This document shows, one piece after another, positions 1-5,583 of a DNA stretch of 8,765 nt (position 1 is its first letter; every line of letters begins with the position of its first letter). The notes under the pieces were generated by a model. That model searched no databases. It was not told the origin of the DNA and saw only the letters and a list, made by a program, of their open reading frames with translations. Where the stretch lies: the NCBI GenBank assembly GCA_007120095.1, contig SKOM01000017.1, positions 1 through 8,765 of the forward strand, written 5' to 3'. Source of the stretch: Candidatus Competibacteraceae bacterium. Lineage in GTDB: Bacteria > Pseudomonadota > Gammaproteobacteria > Competibacterales > Competibacteraceae. The translations under genes and the position numbers were made by a program.

Positions 1-41
1 ACGCACATCTTAGCGCTTTCCTAGGAGGCAAGGTATTCTGT

Positions 42-159
42 TTAGAATAAACCCAATTCGATCACCGTCAAGGCACGAATATCATCGGTGGGTTCCTGAC
101 CACGGAAAATACCAAAGAGCCCCTGAAAACCCGTCGCTGATCAGTTCCACTTTTGCACT
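42..159 (-). pseudogene. C-terminal remnant of an unrecognised protein, frameshifted
   Basis: On the minus strand a protein-like reading ends in IRALTVIELGLF and a TAA stop at 44-42. Going upstream it reads as QGLFGIFRGQEPTDD, and then its frame closes at a TGA (143-141). The neighbouring frame carries on sensibly as KVELISDGF from about 159. The switch falls at the four-base run at 126-129, so one extra T on the coding strand explains the break. No start survives; a TAG at 162-160 closes the upstream frame, close to where the transposase fragment begins. I do not recognise the family. Just downstream, an AGGA and an ATG at 8-6 may begin another minus-strand gene that runs off the left edge. 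That this is coding is inferred only from amino-acid composition and the matching frames. Confidence 0.4.
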
Positions 160-185
160 CTATCCACGACTAAGAAGGAGAGCAG

Positions 186-317
186 ATGCAACTGAGCGAC
201 GGGCTACGATCTATTCTAAAAGTACATCTTGGTTGGGGCAAGAGCCGCCTGGATTGTTTTGTGGGGATGTTGCTGGCACTGTTGCGGCTCAAACAGATCA
301 ACCTGACGCAACTGTAA
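186..317 (+). pseudogene. IS4-family-like transposase, N-terminal fragment
   Basis: Reading from the ATG at 186, with a good AAGGAG Shine-Dalgarno at 175-180, gives 43 residues including GWGKSRLDCFVGMLLALL and RLKQINLTQL before a TAA at 315-317. This matches the start of many IS4-type transposases, where an R-L-D-C/T-F, L-L-A-L-L, V/I-N-L-T-E/Q-L pattern precedes the DDE catalytic core. The usual length is several hundred residues, so only the N-terminal helical part survives. The expected RYRRLQRFF-like segment is not found after the stop in any forward frame. A run of nine C at 325-333 follows the stop and is a likely site of indel decay. The intact Shine-Dalgarno means a short peptide could still be made, but no catalytic residues are present. 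Confidence 0.55.
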
Positions 318-440
318 CCGTTCACCCCCCCCCTTGCGAAACGGATGCCAATGCTCCTCACTACAGTACAAAACGAGAAGGGGTTTATGGTTAAGCGGTT
401 GACCATCGAACAGGAATCCGAGCATCTGGAGGACGTCATG

Positions 441-716
441 GGCGAACTCCGGGATCGCACGGTGGTGGGTATCGGAGCGGGCAACCCGCAACCACTGCGG
501 GTCATCGAGCCGTTCGGCGGTTAGATACACGCTCACGCCAAACAACCGCCGTGGGGCGGGCAGCGCACGGCGTTGACCAATTGGGTAGGTAGCGCCCCAA
601 TCAGTAGGATGAGCAAAGTGCAGCAGGCCGGTTAACCAGTGGGTGATGTTGACCTTGATCCTATCGACCAGGGCACTACCCACCTGAGCATTATAGGGCC
701 TTGTGGTGAGCTGCAC
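441..716 (-). pseudogene. Possible middle fragment of an IS4-like transposase, opposite orientation
   Basis: A minus-strand frame open from a GTG at 716 reads DRIKVNITHW, then GQRRALPAPRRLFGVSVYL, then TAERLDDPQWLRVARSD and HHRAIPEFA. This resembles the part of IS4-type transposases between the second Asp and the catalytic Glu, where an RIK-N segment is followed by a basic stretch, a (V/L)YL-G/A-RL-D strand pair and an A-I--YA sequence. The R-W-x-I-E-T-L-F motif expected next is not there, and the frame beyond about 441 no longer looks like the family. The frame stays open to 216, but that end is antisense to the forward transposase fragment and is probably a shadow. The match is from memory of the family and is moderate; a different DDE family is possible. 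Confidence 0.35.
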
Positions 717-735
717 GTTCCCGACCCGACGTTTG

Positions 736-758
736 CGCTAAGCGTGAAATTGCGCAAT
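736..758. promoter_or_regulatory. Palindromes upstream of the DAHP synthase gene
   Basis: The 63 bases between the transposase remnant and the DAHP synthase start contain CGCTAAGCG (736-744, symmetric about its central A) and the perfect 10-bp palindrome ATTGCGCAAT (749-758). They end 21 bases before the GTG start. They could be a repressor site for an aromatic-synthesis gene, but no TrpR or TyrR box is recognisable and no convincing -35/-10 pair is seen. Function is speculative. Confidence 0.2.
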
Positions 759-779
759 CATGAAGTCTTTAAATGATCA

Positions 780-2189
780 GTGAACGAGTCCAATTTCATG
801 CCTTGCCCGTTGTCCCCAAACACACCCTGGAGTCCAGCAAGCTGGCGTACCCGCCCAGTACAGCAAATGCCTGACTATACCGATCAGGCAGCCCTGAGTC
901 ACGCTGAACAGCAACTCAACCGTTTCCCCCCCTTGGTATTTGCCGGTGAAGCTCGGCGGTTACAGAAGTCATTAGCGGATGTAGCGGCGGGTAAAGCGTT
1001 TCTGTTACAGGGCGGCGACTGTGCCGAGAGTTTTGCGGAATTCAGCGCCGAAAATATCCGTGATACCTTGCGCCTGTTATTACAGATGGCGGTGATTTTA
1101 ACCTTTGGGGCATCCTATCCGGTGGTGAAAGTCGGACGTTTGGCGGGACAGTTTGCCAAGCCGCGTTCGGCGGATATGGAGCACCAGACCGGCCAGGAAT
1201 TACCGAGTTATCGCGGCGATATTATTAATGGCCTGGAGTTTGATACCGCGCTGCGCCAGCCCGATCCGCAACGCATGGTGAATGCCTATGCCCAGTCCTC
1301 GGCGACGCTGAACTTATTGCGGGCCTTTGCTCAAGGCGGTTATGCCGATCTGCACCAGGTTCATCGCTGGACTTTGGACTTTGTCAGTGCTACCCCCCAA
1401 GCTGAGCGCTATCGTGCCTTAGCGGATCGGCTCACCGAAACCCTGGCTTTCATGAAAGCCTGCGGTTTAACATCAGACACGATACCGCAGATTCGCGAAA
1501 CCGAACTATTCACCTCACACGAGGCGCTGTTACTGCCCTATGAGCAAGCCCTGACGCGGATTGATTCCATCAGCGGCGACTGGTACGACTGTTCGGCCCA
1601 TATGCTGTGGATCGGAGATCGAACCCGCGATCTCGATGGAGCGCATATTGAATTCGCTCGTGGCATCCATAACCCTCTGGGTCTGAAGTGCGGACCCTCA
1701 ATGACCCCAGACACTTTGTTGCCGCTGATTGACGTGCTCAATCCGCACAACACGCCGGGTCGTTTGACGCTGATTATCCGTATGGGCGCGGGACAAGTCG
1801 CTGAGGGATTACCGGCGTTAATTCGTGCCGTACAGCGTGAAGGCCGGACGGTGGTGTGGTCCTGTGATCCCATGCATGGCAATACGGTTAAATCAACGAG
1901 TGGTTACAAAACCCGACCCTTTGAGCGGATATTGCAAGAAGTACGCGAGTTTTTCGCGGTACACTCGGCTGAGGGCAGCTATGCGGGCGGGATCCATATT
2001 GAAATGACTGGCCAGAATGTCACCGAGTGTACCGGCGGAGTACAGGCGATCACCGATGACAGCCTAGCCGATCGGTATCATACACACTGCGATCCGCGAC
2101 TCAATGCCTCGCAGGGTCTGGAGCTGGCCTTTTTGTTGGCCGAAGAGCTCAAGCGGGAGTGGGTAGCCAACAATAGCGGGCGTGTGTGA
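780..2189 (+). CDS. Class II 3-deoxy-7-phosphoheptulonate (DAHP) synthase
   Basis: Condenses phosphoenolpyruvate and erythrose 4-phosphate to DAHP, the first committed step of the shikimate pathway in the cytoplasm. The 469 residues match the class II (plant and Mycobacterium AroG) type in length and throughout: WSPASWRTRPVQQMPDY near the N-terminus, LLQGGDCAESFAEF (76-89), KVGRLAGQFAKPRS (117-130), GCPS-like LKCGPSMTP (302-310), SCDPMHGNT (361-369), GGIHIEMTGQNVTEC (403-417) and CDPRLN (437-442). The metal ligands expected from the M. tuberculosis enzyme are present as Cys81, His366, Glu408 and Asp438. The start is uncertain: GTG at 780 gives the longest form, ATG at 798 starts six codons later, and neither has a clear Shine-Dalgarno. 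The long N-terminal extension with which the mycobacterial enzyme binds effectors is short here. The gene stands alone; no other aromatic-pathway gene is in the window. Confidence 0.96.
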   Translation: MNESNFMPCPLSPNTPWSPASWRTRPVQQMPDYTDQAALSHAEQQLNRFPPLVFAGEARRLQKSLADVAAGKAFLLQGGDCAESFAEFSAENIRDTLRLLLQMAVILTFGASYPVVKVGRLAGQFAKPRSADMEHQTGQELPSYRGDIINGLEFDTALRQPDPQRMVNAYAQSSATLNLLRAFAQGGYADLHQVHRWTLDFVSATPQAERYRALADRLTETLAFMKACGLTSDTIPQIRETELFTSHEALLLPYEQALTRIDSISGDWYDCSAHMLWIGDRTRDLDGAHIEFARGIHNPLGLKCGPSMTPDTLLPLIDVLNPHNTPGRLTLIIRMGAGQVAEGLPALIRAVQREGRTVVWSCDPMHGNTVKSTSGYKTRPFERILQEVREFFAVHSAEGSYAGGIHIEMTGQNVTECTGGVQAITDDSLADRYHTHCDPRLNASQGLELAFLLAEELKREWVANNSGRV

Positions 2190-2233
2190 GTCATCGCTCC
2201 GCCTGCTGTTTATTGAGACCGATCCATTTCGTC

Positions 2234-2256
2234 ATAACCGACAGCTTGGTTATACT
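2234..2256 (+). promoter_or_regulatory. Inverted repeat overlapping a TATACT -10-like box
   Basis: ATAACC (2234-2239) and GGTTAT (2248-2253) form a perfect 6-bp inverted repeat with an 8-base spacer. TATACT at 2251-2256 overlaps its right arm and resembles a sigma-70 -10 box, but the matching -35 position (2228-2233, TTCGTC) is poor. It lies in the only gap before the dehydrogenase stump-mnmA-hflD cluster, so a promoter of that cluster should be near here. No U-rich terminator for the DAHP synthase gene is visible in the same gap. Confidence 0.25.
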
Positions 2257-2291
2257 GGCTCTAATTATTAGAAACGCACAAGAGCAGTTTT

Positions 2292-2516
2292 GTGGAAACC
2301 ACATCAGCCATTTTGTTACACCATTATATCGGCGGCCAAGCCGTTACCGGTCGCAGTGAGCGCCATGGTGCGGTTTATAATCCCGCCACTGGCGAGATTA
2401 GCGCGCAAGTCCCGCTGGCTGACGCTGAAGAAACCCGCACGGCCATCGCTGCGGCCCAGGCGGCATTTTCCGGTTCAAGAGTGGCAGCGAGTAATACCTT
2501 TATTAGCGTCGGATGA
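2292..2516 (+). pseudogene. mmsA: N-terminal stump of CoA-acylating methylmalonate-semialdehyde dehydrogenase
   Basis: A GTG start at 2292 (weak AAGAG upstream) gives 74 residues. Positions 11-55 carry the N-terminus typical of this dehydrogenase: HHYIGGQAVTGRSER, AVYNPATGEISAQVPLADA, then an alanine-rich helix ending AAQAAF. The full enzyme is about 500 residues, with its catalytic Cys and NAD-binding fold well downstream, so nothing catalytic remains. After AAFSG the sequence becomes unrelated (SRVAASNTFISVG) and stops at TGA 2514-2516, marking a deletion junction near 2475. The frame is clean to the junction, so the truncation is either recent or the short ORF is kept. The stop overlaps both possible mnmA starts, so ribosomes translating the stump would end on the mnmA start site. 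Confidence 0.75.
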
Positions 2517-3595
2517 TGGCTAAACCCCGCGTTATTGTTGGTCTTTCTGGTGGCGTCGATTCCTCGGTGGCCGCCCTGTTATTACTCCAGCAGGGCTACG
2601 AGGTGCATGGCGTGTTCATGAAAAACTGGGAGGACGATTTTGAGGCCGGTTACTGCGCCGCCAACGAGGATTTAAGCGATGCTGAAGATGTGGCCGAAAC
2701 GCTGGGTATTCCCCTGCATCGAGTCAATTTCGCTGAAGAATACCGTCAGCGGGTGTTTGCCCATTTTCTCGCCGAATACCGCTGTGGACGCACACCCAAT
2801 CCGGATATTCTCTGCAATAGCGAGATTAAATTCCGGGCGTTTCTCGATCATGCCCGCCGACTCGGCGCGGATCATATCGCCACTGGCCACTACGCCCGCT
2901 TAGCGCATAACGGCATAACGCAACTGCTCAAAGGCGTGGATCGCGGTAAAGATCAAAGCTATTTTCTCCATACTTTAACTCAAGAACAATTGCGCGACGC
3001 CCTGTTCCCCCTTGGTGAATTACCGAAAGCCGAGGTACGCCGCTTGGCGCGGGAGCATGATCTGGTCACCTACGACAAAAAAGACAGCACCGGGATCTGT
3101 TTCATCGGCGAGCGTGATTTCCGCGCTTTTTTGCACCAGTATTTACCGACCCAGGCCGGGCCGATGCAAACCCCGGAGGGTGTGGTAGTCGGGCAGCATC
3201 AGGGTTTGGCCTTTTATACCTTAGGGCAGCGGCATGGCCTGGGCATTGGTGGCCGCCGTGGCAACTCCGGTCAACCGTGGTATGTGGCGGATAAAGACAT
3301 GGCCCGCAATACACTGATCGTGGTGCAAGGTGATCACCCTTTGCTGTACCATCGGTTTCTGCGCACCTCACAACTGCACTGGATCAGCGGCACGCCCCCA
3401 GAGGATGCCACTCCATTAATGGCCAAAACCCGCTACCGTCAGGCAGATCAAGCTTGTACACTGCGGCGGCAGGCTAGCGGCTATGAAGTCAAATTTTTTC
3501 AACCGCAACGTGCCGTCACGCCGGGACAGTCGGTGGTGTTTTACGCCGCTGAGCACTGCCTGGGGGGCGGTATTATTGATGCAGCCTGGAATTAA
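2513..3595 (+). CDS. mnmA: tRNA-specific 2-thiouridylase MnmA
   Basis: Adenylates and thiolates C2 of uridine 34 in tRNA-Lys, -Glu and -Gln, with sulfur from the IscS-Tus relay, in the cytoplasm. The 360 residues match the usual length. The PP-loop reads GLSGGVDSS (10-18). The two catalytic cysteines are Cys101 in NPDILCNSEIKF and Cys196 in STGICFIGE, matching Cys102 and Cys199 of the E. coli enzyme. Other family marks are FMKNWE (35-40), ATGHYAR (123-129), GKDQSYFL (145-152), YTLGQRHGLGIGG (235-247) and WYVADKD (256-262). The start is ATG at 2513 or at 2516. Both overlap the TGA of the dehydrogenase stump and neither has a Shine-Dalgarno, so initiation may depend on translational coupling. 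hflD follows after 3 bases, the conserved gammaproteobacterial order. Confidence 0.98.
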   Translation: MMAKPRVIVGLSGGVDSSVAALLLLQQGYEVHGVFMKNWEDDFEAGYCAANEDLSDAEDVAETLGIPLHRVNFAEEYRQRVFAHFLAEYRCGRTPNPDILCNSEIKFRAFLDHARRLGADHIATGHYARLAHNGITQLLKGVDRGKDQSYFLHTLTQEQLRDALFPLGELPKAEVRRLAREHDLVTYDKKDSTGICFIGERDFRAFLHQYLPTQAGPMQTPEGVVVGQHQGLAFYTLGQRHGLGIGGRRGNSGQPWYVADKDMARNTLIVVQGDHPLLYHRFLRTSQLHWISGTPPEDATPLMAKTRYRQADQACTLRRQASGYEVKFFQPQRAVTPGQSVVFYAAEHCLGGGIIDAAWN

Positions 3596-3598
3596 ACT

Positions 3599-4243
3599 AT
3601 GCCTAACACCGATAGGGATCGCACTATTGCTTTCGCCGGTATGTTCCAAGCCACCGCGCTGGTTCGTGACATCGCCCATGAAGGGCAGTGCGATAACCAG
3701 GATTTTACCGCCTGCATTGACAGCCTGTTCCAAACCACTGTCCAGGACAGCGAGCAGATTTACGGCGGGTTGGCGCGGCTGCGCCGAGGTTTGAATCTGG
3801 TGCGCAAACAGCTCAGCGAACACCAAGACCCGGAGTTAACCCGTTATGTGGTCATTCTCATGGCGCTGGAACGCAAGCTCGCCCGCCAACCCAAGCTGTT
3901 GCAAACCCTCGGCGATGGCATCCAAACCACCCGACAACGGTTGGATCATTTCTCACTGACTCACGACAATATTATTGCCGGTTTAGCCGATTTATATGCG
4001 GAAACCGTCAGCACTCTACGCCCGCGTATTATGGTCAATGGCCACTACCAACACCTGAGTCAATCCGGTAACGCCAATCGGATTCGCGCGCTCTTGCTGG
4101 CGGGCATTCGTGCTGCTGTGCTCTGGCATCAAAGCGGCGGCGGGCGTTTCAAACTGCTGTTTGGCCGCAAACGCTTGTTAGCCACAGCGCAACAGTTGCT
4201 GACAGAAATCGCTGAAAAACCGAATTTGCATATTGTGCGGTGA
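3599..4243 (+). CDS. hflD: High frequency lysogenization protein HflD homolog
   Basis: The 214-residue helical protein matches HflD in length and sequence: TIAFAGMFQATALV near residue 9, GGLARLRRGL (56-65), ELTRYVVILMALERKL (79-94), VNGHYQHLSQSGNANRIRALLLAGIR in the C-terminal half, and a basic end. In E. coli HflD is a membrane-associated protein that binds phage lambda CII and favours its breakdown; its ordinary cellular role is not settled. The gene begins 3 bases after the mnmA stop with only a weak GGA upstream, so the two are almost certainly one transcript. Nothing looks damaged. The next gene points the other way. Confidence 0.95.
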   Translation: MPNTDRDRTIAFAGMFQATALVRDIAHEGQCDNQDFTACIDSLFQTTVQDSEQIYGGLARLRRGLNLVRKQLSEHQDPELTRYVVILMALERKLARQPKLLQTLGDGIQTTRQRLDHFSLTHDNIIAGLADLYAETVSTLRPRIMVNGHYQHLSQSGNANRIRALLLAGIRAAVLWHQSGGGRFKLLFGRKRLLATAQQLLTEIAEKPNLHIVR

Positions 4244-4256
4244 GATGACGCTATTA

Positions 4257-4280
4257 CTGGCCACCTGATGGGTTGTCCAG
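4257..4280. terminator. Hairpin between convergent hflD and diguanylate cyclase genes
   Basis: CTGG (4257-4260) pairs with CCAG (4277-4280) and CACC pairs with GGTTG allowing one bulge, around a TGATG loop. It lies 14 bases after the hflD stop. A wider arm pair, CTATTAC (4251-4257) and GTAATAG (4292-4298), brackets it and shares one base with the first arm. There is no true T-run (only TTTAA), so termination by this hairpin is plausible but weak. Confidence 0.3.
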
Positions 4281-4339
4281 TTTAAGCGGGTGTAATAGTG
4301 GCACTGTCGCCCATAACCCGGCACCGAACCGAGGTACTG

Positions 4340-5404
4340 TTAGTGTTTTGCTGCGAATACTATCCGGTTACGCCCAGTTTGCTTAGCCTGATAAAGCGCC
4401 GCATCGGCACGCGCCATCAATACATCGCCAGTTTCACCGGGGCGTCGGTAGGCCACACCCAGCGAGGCCGTCAGGGTCAACTCACGTACCGAGAGCGTAG
4501 CGCCCGCCGCAATGATCGCCTGACGCAGACGGTTTGCCGTATTGGCCACGGCGTTGTGGCGAGTTTCATCCAGCAGCAAAGCGAACTCCTCGCCGCCGAT
4601 GCGGGCGACGACATCACTGGTACGCATTGCACGCTTTAAGGCTTGAGCAACCGCCACCAGTGCCCGGTCACCAAACGGATGGCCATAGGTATCGTTAATC
4701 GGCTTGAAGTGATCAATATCCAACAATAAGCCGGTAAAGCTGCGAGTATAGCGCTCAGCCTGGGCGACTTTCTCGGCGAGACGGCGATCAAAAGCGCGGC
4801 GATTGTCCAGACCGGTAAGCGGGTCGCTTAAAGCCATTTGTTCCAGACGCACATGGTTGATGACATTATCCAGACAAGTAGACATGATCACGGCCATACG
4901 CGCTAGGAAATCAGTGCTTTGATCCGGGGTAAACCGTTGGTCGTCCCCCCCCAGGGCATACCATCCGAGCTGCACCCTACCTCGCCGCAAAGGCATCAGG
5001 GCCACGGTTTGCGGTGGGCGACTCAGTGGAAACCATACGCGATGATAGGGTTGATAATCTCCCAGCGTTATGCGGTCAAACACGGTGCTAGGCAGACCGT
5101 CAGGCAAACCGATGGTCACCCCTTTTGGACAGTCACCGTTGTCCAGCAGCGCTGCGACTTCCACCGCCGGCGGGATCAGTAACAAACTCGCCGCGTGCAG
5201 CCCCAATGTTCTGGGCGTGGTCATCATCAAACATCGTAACAGCTCGCCTAAATGTGTACAGCCGAGTATCTCCAGCTCCAAATGCTGCAAGGCGCGCAAG
5301 GTTGCCTCATTACTGCGCAACTGTGACAAAAGGATATCAAGCTGCTGACGCAACCTGGCATTCTCGTTGCTAAGGTGCTGGCATTCCTGATCAGCTTTCA
5401 TCAC
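4340..5404 (-). CDS. DUF484-like/GGDEF diguanylate cyclase
   Basis: Likely makes cyclic di-GMP from two GTP. Residues 11-45 form a coiled coil (ENARLRQQLDILLSQLRSNE) like the start of DUF484 proteins. Residues about 45-185 look like a GAF-type sensory fold. The GGDEF domain begins at DPLTGLDNRRAFD (194-206), with DIDHFKPINDTYGH (229-242), the active loop GGEEF (270-274) and an inhibitory I-site RTSD (261-264) spaced correctly in front of it. Catalytic and product-inhibition sites are thus both intact. There is no membrane segment or signal peptide, so it should be a cytoplasmic sensor enzyme; the ligand is unknown. GTG 5404 and ATG 5401 are adjacent possible starts without a Shine-Dalgarno. 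The tRNA-Arg gene ends 24 bases upstream in the same direction with no terminator between them. Confidence 0.92.
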   Translation of the reverse strand: MMKADQECQHLSNENARLRQQLDILLSQLRSNEATLRALQHLELEILGCTHLGELLRCLMMTTPRTLGLHAASLLLIPPAVEVAALLDNGDCPKGVTIGLPDGLPSTVFDRITLGDYQPYHRVWFPLSRPPQTVALMPLRRGRVQLGWYALGGDDQRFTPDQSTDFLARMAVIMSTCLDNVINHVRLEQMALSDPLTGLDNRRAFDRRLAEKVAQAERYTRSFTGLLLDIDHFKPINDTYGHPFGDRALVAVAQALKRAMRTSDVVARIGGEEFALLLDETRHNAVANTANRLRQAIIAAGATLSVRELTLTASLGVAYRRPGETGDVLMARADAALYQAKQTGRNRIVFAAKH

Positions 5405-5428
5405 ACGCTGGGCTGTAATGGGTCGGTG

Positions 5429-5505
5429 TGGTGCCCCGGAGAGGATTTGAACCTCTGACCTGACGCTTAGGAGGCATCCGCTCTATCCTACTGAGCTACC
5501 GGGGC
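5429..5505 (-). tRNA. tRNA-Arg(CCT)
   Basis: The minus strand folds as a complete tRNA: acceptor GCCCCGG (5505-5499) pairs with CCGGGGC (5439-5433), then discriminator A and an encoded CCA (5431-5429). The D stem is GCTC/GAGC, the anticodon stem GATGC/GCGTC contains one T-G pair, the loop is CTCCTAA, and the T arm is AGAGG-TTCAAAT-CCTCT. The anticodon CCT (5471-5469) reads AGG arginine codons. Total length is 77 bases. There is no T-run after the CCA, so its transcript probably continues into the diguanylate cyclase gene and is processed. Confidence 0.97.
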
Positions 5506-5522
5506 TGTTGGGTTATGTTCAT

Positions 5523-5547
5523 GCCCTCTCCCACTGGGGGAGAAGGC
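5523..5547 (-). terminator. Stable hairpin after the binding-protein gene
   Basis: GCC-C-TCTCCC (5523-5532) pairs with GGGAGA-A-GGC (5538-5547) around a 5-base loop: nine pairs with a single C/A mismatch. It lies between the end of the substrate-binding protein gene and the start of tRNA-Arg, both on the minus strand. It could end the binding-protein transcript, but neither side has a T-run, so it may instead be a dispersed hairpin repeat of the CCCTCTCCC/GGGAGAGGG type common in proteobacterial intergenic DNA. Confidence 0.4.
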
Positions 5548-5555
5548 CATAAATG

Positions 5556-5575
5556 TTAACTAATCTTAACTAATC
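5556..5575. repeat. Perfect tandem repeat of 10 bp, two copies
   Basis: TTAACTAATC occurs at 5556-5565 and again at 5566-5575, directly downstream of the binding-protein stop and next to the hairpin at 5523-5547. It is probably a slippage duplication; a protein-binding role cannot be excluded. Confidence 0.7.
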
Positions 5576-5583
5576 AGTCGATA

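Noticed and set aside
216..440. The rest of the minus-strand frame that is open from 716 to 216.
   Set aside because: Beyond about 441 it has no family resemblance, and its last third is antisense to the better supported forward transposase fragment.
138..781. TGATCAGT occurs at 138-145 and 774-781, flanking the transposase remnants like a target-site duplication.
   Set aside because: The bases just inside the two copies are not inverted repeats of each other, and an 8-mer built on palindromic TGATCA is likely by chance at this distance.
1538..1882. Minus-strand open frame of 114 codons inside the DAHP synthase gene.
   Set aside because: It is antisense to a highly conserved enzyme core, with no start signal and no recognisable product.
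3416..3826. Minus-strand open frame of 136 codons across the mnmA-hflD junction.
   Set aside because: It runs antisense across two conserved genes and has no family features.
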